Shown here in pieces: positions 25,683-35,915 of a stretch of 64,000 nt of DNA. The translations under genes were made by a program, and so were the position numbers. The notes below the pieces were generated by a model that was not told where the DNA came from, did not search any database, and saw only the letters and a list, made by a program, of their open reading frames with translations. The first letter of the stretch is position 1; each line of letters starts with the position of its first letter. The stretch lies in assembly GCF_000719345.1 (NCBI RefSeq), contig NZ_JOFX01000017.1, positions 56,600-120,599 of the forward strand, written 5' to 3'. The stretch comes from Streptomyces sp. NRRL F-2664 (GTDB taxonomy: Bacteria; Actinomycetota; Actinomycetes; Streptomycetales; Streptomycetaceae).

Positions 25683-27113
25683 TCAGCTGCGACGGTTGTT
25701 CTTGGCGCCCGGATCCTGCGCCGCCTTGTTCACCGCCGCCTGGGCCCGCTTGATCCACTCCTTCGGCTGAATGCGCTTGGCCATCAGCTCGTTGGACGCG
25801 TCCTGGATCGCCGTGTCCATCTCGCTGTACCAGTCGGGGTAAAGGTAATTGAAGGTGTTCGTTCCCGCCGCCTTGAGCGCGGTCACCGCCGACTGGGTGC
25901 CGGGCCGCAGCTTCACCCCCGGGTCCACGCCGTCCTTGACCACCGTGAGCGAGTTGGCCTGCTGCGCGAAGATGGTCGACCACTCGCGCGACAGCATCGA
26001 ACGGATGAACTCCAGGCCGCCGGCCTTGTTGGCGGCCTTCTCCGGGACGATGAAGGGCTCACCGGCGCCCGCCCGGATGGCCTCGAAGGGCAGTTTGCTG
26101 TCGGCGAGCAGCGGGACCGGCAGGAACTGCATGTCGAAGTCGTCGGGCGTCTGCTTGAGCTGCTCGTTCTCCAGCCAGGAGCCGGAGGGGATGAAGGCGG
26201 CCTTGTACTGGTTCCAGGCGGTCTGGGACTCGGTGTGGGTGAGGCCGTTCGTGCCCGGCAGGAGCAGGTCCTTCTCGACCACCTCGTAGACCGCCTCGAC
26301 GGCGGCGAGGGCTGCCGGGTTGCCTTCGAAGGCGTTCGGCTCCAGGTTGTCGATGGCCTTCATGGCCTCCAGACCGCCCTTCTTGGCGATCAGGTCCATG
26401 ATGACGACGTTGATGTAGTACGGGTACTTCCCCTGGTGGGCGAGGCCGCCGAGGCCGGCCTCCTTCGCCCGGGCGCAGACCGCGAGGAATTCGTCCCAGG
26501 TCTTGGGCGGCGTCCAGCCCTTCTCCTTGAAGAGCTTCCCGGAGTACCAGAAGCCGTAGACCGTGTAGACGTAGTTCAGCGAGACGAACTTGCCGCCCTG
26601 CGTGCCCTGTTCGACGGTGCCCGCGATGAGCGTGTCGCGGACCTTCTTCGTCGGGTCGTCGAGGGAGGGGGCGTCCAGTACGGGGGTGAGGTCGGCGAGC
26701 TGGTTGCTCTTGAAGAGCACGTCGAGCTTGATCCTCTGGGCGCCGGAGTTGTCGACGACGTCCGGCGGGTTGCCGCCGTTGAAACGGGTCTGGAGCTTCC
26801 CGGTGATCTCCTGGGTACCGAGGTGGGAGCTGGTGGTGCCCCACTTCTTGTCGAAGGCGGCCTCCCAGGCCTTCGCGTAGTCGTCACCGAAGCCGCCTTT
26901 GAAGACGACGACGTCCATCTTGCTGCCCTTCGGGACGCCGAAGGGGTTCTCCTTGGACACGGCCCCCTTGTCGGGGCCCTTCGTGGTGTCCCCCCCGCCG
27001 GAGGCGCAGGCGGACAGGAAGCTCATCGTCGGCACGCTGATCAGGCCGAGCGCTGCGGAACGCTTGATCAGATCACGGCGGCCGAGGCCCTCACCAGTGG
27101 ATCCCATGCTCAT
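25683..27113 (-). CDS. ngcE: Carbohydrate ABC transporter substrate-binding lipoprotein, NgcE-like
   Basis: Family 1 extracellular solute-binding lipoprotein of 476 residues. The N-terminus GRRDLIKRSAALGLISVPTM has twin arginines followed by a lipobox LSAC (Cys36), so export is probably by Tat with lipidation. The mature protein shows typical cluster B binding-protein sequence, for example FNGGNPPDVVDNSGAQR, YTVYGFWYSGKLFKEKGW and TWDEFLAVCARAKEAGLGG. A DasR-type site lies 130 bp upstream. NgcE homologues bind N-acetylglucosamine and N,N'-diacetylchitobiose (family knowledge), which fits that site. Start: ATG at 27113 (GAAGG 8 bases upstream); the ATG two codons later is possible. Confidence 0.85.
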   Translation of the reverse strand: MSMGSTGEGLGRRDLIKRSAALGLISVPTMSFLSACASGGGDTTKGPDKGAVSKENPFGVPKGSKMDVVVFKGGFGDDYAKAWEAAFDKKWGTTSSHLGTQEITGKLQTRFNGGNPPDVVDNSGAQRIKLDVLFKSNQLADLTPVLDAPSLDDPTKKVRDTLIAGTVEQGTQGGKFVSLNYVYTVYGFWYSGKLFKEKGWTPPKTWDEFLAVCARAKEAGLGGLAHQGKYPYYINVVIMDLIAKKGGLEAMKAIDNLEPNAFEGNPAALAAVEAVYEVVEKDLLLPGTNGLTHTESQTAWNQYKAAFIPSGSWLENEQLKQTPDDFDMQFLPVPLLADSKLPFEAIRAGAGEPFIVPEKAANKAGGLEFIRSMLSREWSTIFAQQANSLTVVKDGVDPGVKLRPGTQSAVTALKAAGTNTFNYLYPDWYSEMDTAIQDASNELMAKRIQPKEWIKRAQAAVNKAAQDPGAKNNRRS

Positions 27114-27243
27114 GTCCTCGCCTTCGTCAGGAGTGTGAAGGAGGCCGGAAATCGCGGCAGTTGCCGTGCGTGCGGGCATCGCCGCAGGTCCCTCGGCATC
27201 CCCCGGCCCGGGCCCGCTCCTCGCGCAGCAGCCCCGGACGCGC

Positions 27244-27259
27244 ACAGGTATAGTCCACT
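27244..27259. promoter_or_regulatory. Candidate DasR-responsive element (dre) upstream of ngcE
   Basis: ACAGGTATAGTCCACT matches 13 of 16 positions of the established dre consensus ACTGGTCTAGACCACT, including the outer AC/CT ends. It sits about 130 bp before the ngcE start, a normal position for repression. DasR controls GlcNAc and chitin uptake in Streptomyces. Confidence 0.6.
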
Positions 27260-27356
27260 CCCGCTCGACTGAGCAAGATCGTGCACAAGGATCGTTCCCG
27301 GCTTTTCCGAGTTGAGACCTGTCCGTCACCTGGGACCGCCGCCGCGAAGAACGACA

Positions 27357-27389
27357 AGGGCCGCACCCCCTCGTCGGGGGTACGGCCCT
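27357..27389 (-). terminator. Terminator of acnA
   Basis: Stem AGGGCCGCACCCCC (27357-27370) and GGGGGTACGGCCCT (27376-27389), 14 bp with one mismatch and a 5-base loop. It lies about 40 bases beyond the acnA stop in the leftward direction. Confidence 0.7.
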
Positions 27390-27430
27390 ATGGTGCCGAC
27401 AGTCGGCGGATCGCTCCGCCTGGCGCGCCC

Positions 27431-30251
<2,821 letters not shown>

Positions 30252-30280
30252 GGGGGCGGCTGCGGTACGCCTTCGGCAGA

Positions 30281-30298
30281 TATCTCGATGTCGAGATA
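30281..30298. promoter_or_regulatory. Perfect palindrome TATCTCGA-TG-TCGAGATA
   Basis: Arms TATCTCGA (30281-30288) and TCGAGATA (30291-30298) are perfect with a 2-base centre, about 135 bp upstream of acnA. The form is typical of MarR-family operators. A MarR remnant lies at 32058-32219, and no intact MarR gene is in the window. Confidence 0.5.
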
Positions 30299-30488
30299 AC
30301 TCTAGTACATGTCCGCGCGCGACGACGAGGCGCGCACCCGCACCCGGCGGCACGGAGGGCCGGGAGGGTGCTCCGCCACGCCCCCTGCGGGCCTTCCCGT
30401 GCACCGTCCGGACCCCCTCACCGGGCCTTCTCGCATGCCCCGACGCGCCCCCGCGGAGACGTGGGGCGACACACCACCCCCTCCCCCA

Positions 30489-30525
30489 CTGAACGCGTTC
30501 AGCGTGCGGCATTGAACACGTTCAG
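30489..30525. promoter_or_regulatory. Tandem TGAACrCGTTCA operators upstream of the transglutaminase-like gene
   Basis: CTGAACGCGTTCAG (30489-30502) is a perfect 14-bp palindrome. TTGAACACGTTCAG (30512-30525) is its near copy, centred 23 bp downstream. Both are within 135 bp of the next gene's GTG. The second is identical to the site at 22781-22794. The rest of the 472-bp gap 30149-30620 has the acnA upstream elements and otherwise nothing recognised. Confidence 0.6.
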
Positions 30526-30620
30526 AATTTCTGTCACGATGCGTCCAGCCCGACGGGAGCCCCCCCTGGGGGCGGCGCCGGGAGCGCCCGGAGGAACGCC
30601 TGACGAAAGGACGTCGTCCC

Positions 30621-31457
30621 GTGACGAGCTCACTGCTCAGGCCGAAGGGCCGGGCCCGTACGGCGGCACGCGCCGGGGAGGCGTCCCGCGCAGGGGTGGC
30701 CGAGGGGAGCACCGCCCCGACCCCGATCCTGGACTGGCGCGACCCCCGGGTCGCCGCACTCCTGCGGCAGCTGGGACCGGGCCCGGCCGCCCCGGCGGAT
30801 CCGGGCGGCCAGGTCGAGTTCCTGCACCGAGCCCACACATGGATCTCCCGCACGGTCCGGCCGGTGTACTCCGTACAGGACGAGCGGCCCGTGTCGGAGG
30901 TACTGCGCCTGGGGCGGGGGTCGTGCAGCCAGCGGCTGGCCGTACTGGAGGCGGCGGCGCGCGCGTACGGGGTCCCGACGCGGGTGCGCGGACTGCTGGT
31001 GGACGGCTCGTTCTGGTACCCGCGCTTCCCGCGGCTGCGCCGGATCGTCCCGGACCAGGTGCTGCTGGCCTGGCCGGAGTTCCGACCGGGGGCCCCGGCG
31101 GGCCGGGCCGGAGATCGCGCGTCCTGGCTGACGGTGTCGGAACTCCTCGGAGGGCTGCGCCCCGTGGCGGCGGCGCAGGGCGGGGGCTTCACCAACGCCG
31201 GGTCCGAGACCCTCTTCGAGGCGCTGGCGCGGACGGCGATCGACTGGGACGCGCCGCCGGCGGCCTGCCCGAGCACGGGCGCGGGCGGGGAGGTGGGCGC
31301 GGGTGCGGGTGCCGGGTGCGACCTGTCGGCGTACGTGCTGGCCGACCTCGGCCACTACGACGCCCGCGACGAGCTCTTCGCGCGGTACGGCCAGACCCTG
31401 TGCGGCCTCGCCCGGCTGGTGGCGGAGCCGGTCCTGGGCCGGCGCGGCGCGGCGTAG
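30621..31457 (+). CDS. Transglutaminase-like domain protein
   Basis: Protein of 278 residues with a transglutaminase/protease-like core. LGRGSCSQRLAVLEAAARAYGVPTRVRGLLV (continuous, about 97-127) carries the nucleophilic Cys102 at the start of the long helix, as in this superfamily. The segment that should hold the catalytic His reads VDGSFWYPRFPRLRR, without a clear His, so activity is uncertain. It has no signal peptide or membrane span. A Gly/Ala-rich loop lies near residues 215-230. Start: GTG with GAAAGGA 10 bases upstream. It is preceded by two tandem operator-like palindromes. The substrate is unknown. Confidence 0.7.
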   Translation: MTSSLLRPKGRARTAARAGEASRAGVAEGSTAPTPILDWRDPRVAALLRQLGPGPAAPADPGGQVEFLHRAHTWISRTVRPVYSVQDERPVSEVLRLGRGSCSQRLAVLEAAARAYGVPTRVRGLLVDGSFWYPRFPRLRRIVPDQVLLAWPEFRPGAPAGRAGDRASWLTVSELLGGLRPVAAAQGGGFTNAGSETLFEALARTAIDWDAPPAACPSTGAGGEVGAGAGAGCDLSAYVLADLGHYDARDELFARYGQTLCGLARLVAEPVLGRRGAA

Positions 31458-31484
31458 CCCCGACCGCGGGGGCCGCCCCGCCGG

Positions 31485-32050
31485 TCACGTCGCGAGGGCG
31501 TGGCGGGCGGCCCAGGCGTCGACCGCCGCGGCGATCTCCTCGGGCCGGCCCTCCGGGCAGAGGTGGGCCGCCGGGCCGCAGTACCGGCTCTCCAGCGCCG
31601 AGATGTTCCGCTCGCACCAGGCGGCCGTCTCGGCGTCGACCATCAGGGCGGGCGAGCCGTCGAAGGTCAGCAGCAGCTCGGGCACCTAGGGGCTGTCGGC
31701 CAGCGGGTACGTATCGCCTCGAACCTGGCGCGTGCGGCGGGCGGGTACTCGTCCCACCGCATCGGGCGCACGATCGTCTCCATGAAGGCGATCCCGCGGA
31801 TCCGGCCGGGGCGGCGGGCCGCCCGGTCGAAGGCGAGCGCGCCGCCACGGTCCTGACCGACCAGCACCGCCCCGTCCAGCCCGAGGGCGTCGCACCACGC
31901 GTCGAGGTAGCGGGCGTGATCGGCGAAGCGGTACTCCCCTCCGGGCTTGCCCGAGCGGCCCATGCCGATGAGGTCGGGCGCGAGGACGCGGACCGCGCCC
32001 TCCATGCGGGGCAGCACACCGCGCCAGAGGTGGGAGGAGGTCGGGTTGCC
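31485..32050 (-). pseudogene. Haloalkane dehalogenase-like gene, truncated and internally deleted
   Basis: Two pieces of a haloalkane dehalogenase-type alpha/beta hydrolase lie in different frames on the minus strand. Piece 1 (about 32050-31700) begins abruptly at GNPTSSHLWR, continues through VLAPDLIGMGRSGKPGGEYR and VLVGQDRGGALAFDRAARRP (nucleophile Asp motif) and ends at RFEAIRT. Piece 2 (31685-31485) is PELLLTFDGSPALMVDAETA onward, the normal C-terminus. The strands between, about 90-100 residues including the cap domain, are missing, and the frame shifts at the join near 31,690. The N-terminal 30-odd residues with the HG motif are also gone. It is a dead gene. Confidence 0.8.
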
Positions 32051-32057
32051 GCCCGGC

Positions 32058-32219
32058 CGTCGCCGGCTGCGGAAGCGGGAGCAGATCCTCGACGCCGCCC
32101 AGGCCGAACTCCTGTCCCCGCTGTCCGCGGCGGAGCGCGAGCAGCTCGTACGCCTGCTGGGCCGGGTCGTCGAGCACCACGCATACGGCGGGTCCGCCAT
32201 GGAGCCTGACGGTCAGTAA
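32058..32219 (+). pseudogene. MarR-family regulator, C-terminal remnant
   Basis: The plus-strand frame ending at TAA 32217-32219 reads RRLRKREQILDAAQAELLSP, then LSAAEREQLVRLLGRVVEHHA. This is the typical last helix pair of MarR regulators. There is no start codon or DNA-binding domain before it. The sequence breaks off at about 32,050 and becomes the opposite-strand dehalogenase remnant. The two fragments therefore meet at a deletion junction. Confidence 0.7.
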
Positions 32220-32294
32220 CATACGGAAGTGGGCCTTCCGCCCGCGGCGACACGCCGTACGACACACCCATCCGCCCCACTCGACGCAGGAGTC

Positions 32295-32311
32295 ATCTCA
32301 TATCTGAGATA
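32295..32311. promoter_or_regulatory. Palindrome over the murA-like promoter
   Basis: ATCTCA-TATC-TGAGAT (32295-32310) has perfect 6-bp arms, and TATCT-G-AGATA (32301-32311) overlaps it. TACGGT (32310-32315) is a possible -10, only 6 bases before the ATG at 32322, so transcription is probably leaderless and the palindrome would overlap the promoter. Confidence 0.55.
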
Positions 32312-32321
32312 CGGTGCCCCC

Positions 32322-33851
32322 ATGGCAGACGACTACCTCGTACGCATCGGCAAGCTCATCCGTGACGCCCGTCAGCACCGGGGCTGGACACAGAGTCAGC
32401 TCGCCGACGCCCTCGGCACCAGCCAGAGCGCAGTGAATCGCATCGAGCGCGGCAACCAGAACATCAGCCTTGAGATGATCGCCCGAATCGGTGAAGCTCT
32501 GGACAGCGAGATCGTCTCCCTGGGCTACGCCGGCCCCATGCACCTGCGCGTAGTCGGCGGCCGACGCCTGTCGGGTGCCATCGACGTCAAGACGAGCAAG
32601 AACGCGTGCGTCGCCCTGCTCTGCGCCTCGCTGCTCAACAAGGGCCGTACGGTCCTGCGTCGGGTGGCGCGCATCGAGGAGGTCTACCGCCTCCTGGAGG
32701 TCCTGAACTCCATCGGCGTCCGCAGCCGCTGGATCAACGACGGCGTGGACCTGGAGCTGGTCCCGCCGGCCCGCCTCGACATGGAGGCCATGGACGCGGA
32801 CGCGGCCCGCCGCACCCGCAGCATCATCATGTTCCTGGGCCCGCTGCTGCACCGGATGGAGACCTTCCGCCTGCCCTACGCGGGCGGCTGCGACCTCGGC
32901 ACCCGCACCATCGAGCCGCACATGATCGCCCTGCGCCGCTTCGGCCTCGACATCACCGCGACCGAGGGCATCTACCACGCGAAGGTCGCGACCGGAGTCT
33001 CCCCCGACCGCCCGATCGTGCTGACCGAGCGCGGGGACACGGTCACCGAGAACGCGCTGCTGGCGGCCGCCCGGCACGACGGCGTCACCGTCATCCGCAA
33101 CGCCTCCTCCAACTACATGGTCCAGGACCTGTGCTTCTTCCTGGAGGCGCTGGGCGTCAAGGTCGAGGGGGTCGGCACGACCACGCTCACCGTCCACGGC
33201 GTCCCGAACATCGACGTGGACGTGGACTACTCCCCCTCCGAGGACCCGGTCGAGGCGATGAGCCTGCTGGCCGCGGCGGTCGTCACGGAGTCGGAGCTGA
33301 CGATCCGGCGGGTGCCGATCGAGTTCATGGAGATCGAGCTCGCGGTCCTGGAAGAGATGGGCCTCGACCACGACCGCTCGGCGGAGTACACGGCGGACAA
33401 CGGCCGCACCCGACTCGTCGACCTCACGGTCCGCCCCTCGAAACTGGAGGCGCCGATCGACAAGATCCACCCGATGCCCTTCCCCGGCCTGAACATCGAC
33501 AACGTCCCCTTCTTCGCGGCCATCGCGGCCGTCGCCCAGGGCCAGACCCTGATCCACGACTGGGTGTACGACAACCGCGCCATCTACCTGACGGACCTCA
33601 ACCGCCTCGGCGGCCGCCTCCAACTCCTCGACCCCCACCGCGTCCTGGTCGAGGGCCCCACCCGCTGGCGCGCGGCGGAGATGATGTGCCCGCCGGCCCT
33701 GCGCCCGGCGGTGGTCGTCCTCCTGGCGATGATGGCGGCCGAGGGCACCTCGGTCCTGCGCAACGTCTACGTCATCAACCGCGGCTACGAGGAACTGGCC
33801 GAACGCCTCAACTCGGTCGGCGCCCAGATCGAGATCTTCCGCGACATCTAA
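32322..33851 (+). CDS. MurA homologue (UDP-GlcNAc enolpyruvyl transferase) with N-terminal XRE helix-turn-helix
   Basis: Protein of 509 residues in two parts. Residues 5-66 are an XRE/Cro helix-turn-helix: IGKLIRDARQHRGWTQSQLA, then LGTSQSAVNRIERGNQNISL. From about 75 there is a complete EPSP-synthase-like MurA fold. The substrate Lys-Asn pair is present (TSKNACVALL, Lys93). The loop with the catalytic Cys reads PYAGGCDLGTRTIEPH (Cys190) instead of the usual GGCAIGxRPIDLH. A conserved Asp region is LNIDNVPFFAAIAAV. The C-terminus is RGYEELAERLNSVGAQIE. From memory, the same fusion exists in other Streptomyces as the second MurA. It may make UDP-GlcNAc-enolpyruvate or be a regulator. Start: ATG at 32322. 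Confidence 0.87.
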   Translation: MADDYLVRIGKLIRDARQHRGWTQSQLADALGTSQSAVNRIERGNQNISLEMIARIGEALDSEIVSLGYAGPMHLRVVGGRRLSGAIDVKTSKNACVALLCASLLNKGRTVLRRVARIEEVYRLLEVLNSIGVRSRWINDGVDLELVPPARLDMEAMDADAARRTRSIIMFLGPLLHRMETFRLPYAGGCDLGTRTIEPHMIALRRFGLDITATEGIYHAKVATGVSPDRPIVLTERGDTVTENALLAAARHDGVTVIRNASSNYMVQDLCFFLEALGVKVEGVGTTTLTVHGVPNIDVDVDYSPSEDPVEAMSLLAAAVVTESELTIRRVPIEFMEIELAVLEEMGLDHDRSAEYTADNGRTRLVDLTVRPSKLEAPIDKIHPMPFPGLNIDNVPFFAAIAAVAQGQTLIHDWVYDNRAIYLTDLNRLGGRLQLLDPHRVLVEGPTRWRAAEMMCPPALRPAVVVLLAMMAAEGTSVLRNVYVINRGYEELAERLNSVGAQIEIFRDI

Positions 33852-33863
33852 GTACGCCGCAGG

Positions 33864-34049
33864 TCAGGACGCCTTCTCGTCCTCCTGGGCCGTCTGTGGG
33901 CCGTCGCCGGTGTCTCCGCCCCCGCGGAAGACCCCGTCGACGGCCTTTCGCGCTCGCGCCTGGCTGTTGGGCATGACGTGCGTGTAGGTCCGTTCAGATT
34001 CGTCCCCTCCACCCTCGCTCAGGCACTCGGCAAGTCGTCCGTTGCCCAT
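33864..34049 (-). pseudogene. Tyrosine integrase, C-terminal remnant
   Basis: The last 62 codons of a minus-strand frame read LAECLSEGGGDESERTYTHVM, continuing PNSQARARKAVDGVF and ending DGPQTAQEDEKAS. TYTHVMP holds the catalytic tyrosine region of actinobacterial phage/ICE integrases, and ARKAVDGVF plus the acidic tail are typical ends. Nothing upstream continues the catalytic domain (no R-H-R boxes), so this is a fragment. It lies 12 bp after the murA-like gene. No attachment-site repeat or tRNA is visible nearby. The stretch 34050-34228 shows nothing else. Confidence 0.6.
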
Positions 34050-34228
34050 GTGCCGGCGCGTCGGCGAGGGCACTGCACTGACCCGACCTCGGCAACTGGT
34101 AGGACTGCCCGCCGCCCGCGAAGGCTGCCTTAATTCGCAAGGAGCATGGCACCAACCGCCACAACCACCGACCCGGTGAACCCATGTGGTCACAGCACTG
34201 GACGAGTGTCTCCGAATGCCTACGAGGC

Positions 34229-34798
34229 CTACAGGTCGGGCAGAGTCTCGGAGCCGGTCGGAGGGCGTCCCTCTTCCAACCAGAAGAGATAGCCGCGGAG
34301 GTGGGCCTGGAGGTCACCATCGAGGTAGGACAGCAGGTCGGCCAGCCCGTATGGGAAGCGGTGGGAGCCGGATGGGGCGGTGGCGAAGTGCTCGGCCCAC
34401 TCCCGGAGTCGTGCGCGCTCCTGCCACCAGGACCGAACGGACTGTGTGGTCCACCACTGGTCGCCATCCATGCCGTACTGACCGCAGGGATCGTTCCAGG
34501 CTGCGAAGAGCACCCTGTTGACCTCGGCAGGTTGCCGGGGCTGACGGAAGACGAACTCCTGACCGTTCTCGTCGCACATGACGTGCCGTGGTGCGACCTC
34601 GGGGCCCATCTCGCAGGTATCTGTCTCCGCGCCGTAGAACGGTCCCGGCACATTGCGCCAGTTCCGCTCGGCCCAACGGCCCATCAGGTAAGTCTCTGCA
34701 GGAGCAAGGACGGTGACCGTCTCCTCCCAGGGCAGGGTCGTTCCGGCTGACGTACGCACAGCCGGGAGCGGATCCCAGTAGCCCGGACGTTCGCTCAC
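34229..34798 (-). CDS. Hypothetical protein, 189 aa
   Basis: Unrecognised protein of 189 residues, hydrophilic, Trp-rich (12 Trp) and acidic, with no signal peptide or membrane span. Notable stretches are SERPGYWDPLPAVRTS, TYLMGRWAERNWRNVPGPFY, FAAWNDPCGQYGMDGDQWW and the end FWLEEGRPPTGSETLPDL. The start GTG at 34798 is chosen because GAAAGGGG lies 5 bases upstream; the frame is open 92 codons further without a ribosome site. It stands beside an integrase remnant and may be cargo of a former element. The 306-bp gap downstream of its start (34799-35104) has lower GC than the surroundings and no gene. Confidence 0.6.
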   Translation of the reverse strand: MSERPGYWDPLPAVRTSAGTTLPWEETVTVLAPAETYLMGRWAERNWRNVPGPFYGAETDTCEMGPEVAPRHVMCDENGQEFVFRQPRQPAEVNRVLFAAWNDPCGQYGMDGDQWWTTQSVRSWWQERARLREWAEHFATAPSGSHRFPYGLADLLSYLDGDLQAHLRGYLFWLEEGRPPTGSETLPDL

Positions 34799-35104
34799 GC
34801 CCACCCCTTTCACGATTCCCCGCCCAGACCCGGCGAGGGTGTCCAGGATCGGCGTTGCCGAGCAACGATGACCTGGAGGCCACGTGCACGCTGATCGGGA
34901 TACACCCTCGTGACCGCACATTACGTCAGGGTCGACCACGAGATCGGGATACCCGAAGCCTCGGCCGGCCCCCGTTGCTGAGCGGTTGGTCGGACGTTCG
35001 TTTCGTCGTGCCGCGGCGCGAGTTTCCGTAAATGACCGTACAAGCTTCAACTTGCCGAGTAGCTTGCTCGCCATCCCACGTGCCCCGTTCTACAGGAGCC
35101 TCAG

Positions 35105-35620
35105 ATGGCCATGCGCCTGCCCGGCAGCGAGAACCACCGCGAGAAGCGCGAGCGGCGATACGGGGGCGTGCTCGCCGTCGTCGCCACCGTGCTGATGCTC
35201 GCCGCCTGCGATCCGAGTGCCGGCGGCGCCGTCGCCCCGAGCGCGAGCACGAGTACGGCCCTCACCGCCAGTGCCACGCCCCCGGCGGCGTCCGTCACGC
35301 CGACCCCGAGCGCCAGTGCGACGCCGAGTGCCCCCACTACCGCTCCGCCGACGACCGCCCGGCCCACGGCGCCGCCACCCGCCGCCACCGAGCCGGCCGC
35401 CGCACCTCCCGCTCCTGCGCGCACCCGCACCACGGCTCCGGCTCCCCAGCCCACCCAGGCGAAGAACACCGACTGCTACCCGCTCTCCAACGCCGGGAAC
35501 TGCTACAAAGCTGGTCAGATATGCAGAAAGGCCGACATCGGGACCTCCGGGCGCGACGCCGGCGGGCGCGCCATCCACTGCCGTCAGGACAGCGGCGTCG
35601 GCCAGCGCTGGGGCTACTGA
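35105..35620 (+). CDS. Small secreted lipoprotein with Pro/Thr/Ala linker and C-terminal Cys-rich domain
   Basis: Lipoprotein of 171 residues. A basic start (KRERRYG) is followed by a hydrophobic segment and lipobox MLAAC (Cys35). Residues 40-118 are a Pro/Ala/Thr/Ser-rich linker, probably surface exposed. The last 50 residues form a compact domain with four cysteines: TDCYPLSNAGNCYKAGQICR, then ADIGTSGRDAGGRAIHCRQD and GQRWGY. This small domain occurs at the ends of many Streptomyces secreted proteins. Its function is unknown to me. Start: ATG with AGGAG 7 bases upstream. Confidence 0.75.
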   Translation: MAMRLPGSENHREKRERRYGGVLAVVATVLMLAACDPSAGGAVAPSASTSTALTASATPPAASVTPTPSASATPSAPTTAPPTTARPTAPPPAATEPAAAPPAPARTRTTAPAPQPTQAKNTDCYPLSNAGNCYKAGQICRKADIGTSGRDAGGRAIHCRQDSGVGQRWGY

Positions 35621-35645
35621 AAAGCGCTGCGGTTAGAGTCGGGGC

Positions 35646-35807
35646 ATGGGGGATTTCGCGAGCCGAGGCCGCACGGTGCTGTGCAAGTGGTGCAACCAGC
35701 CGATTCCGCAGGAACGGCGTTGGTTCCCGCGCCAGTACTGCAACCGCCGGCACAAGTGGAGGCACCGGATCACGGAGACGGTCGGCAGCATCCTCGACAG
35801 TGCCTAG
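35646..35807 (+). CDS. 53-aa putative zinc-binding protein
   Basis: Small protein of 53 residues starting MGDFASRGRTVLCKWCNQPI and ending in ETVGSILDSA. CKWC is followed 15 residues later by YCNRRHKWRHR, so CxxC and CxxxH could bind zinc, and the second half is strongly basic, suggesting nucleic-acid binding. TAGAGT (35633-35638) lies 7 bases before the ATG with no ribosome site, consistent with a leaderless mRNA. The codon pattern is strongly G/C at third positions. The function is unknown. Confidence 0.6.
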   Translation: MGDFASRGRTVLCKWCNQPIPQERRWFPRQYCNRRHKWRHRITETVGSILDSA

Positions 35808-35915
35808 TCCGGCGGTCTGCGCCCGCCCCGCACCCACCGCCTGACCGGATCGGTTCGCAGCGGTCGGGTGGGGGCGCGGGGTGGGCTGCCAGGGTGGGAG
35901 GCGAAAGGAGGCCTC

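Noticed and set aside
30368..32209. A plus-strand open frame spanning the transglutaminase-like gene and the dehalogenase scar.
   Set aside because: It is very Arg/Gly/Pro-rich with no start signal. The other frame holds the Cys helix motif and a ribosome site.
33852..34228. A tRNA or attachment site beside the integrase remnant.
   Set aside because: No cloverleaf or CCA-type end and no direct repeat could be found by eye.
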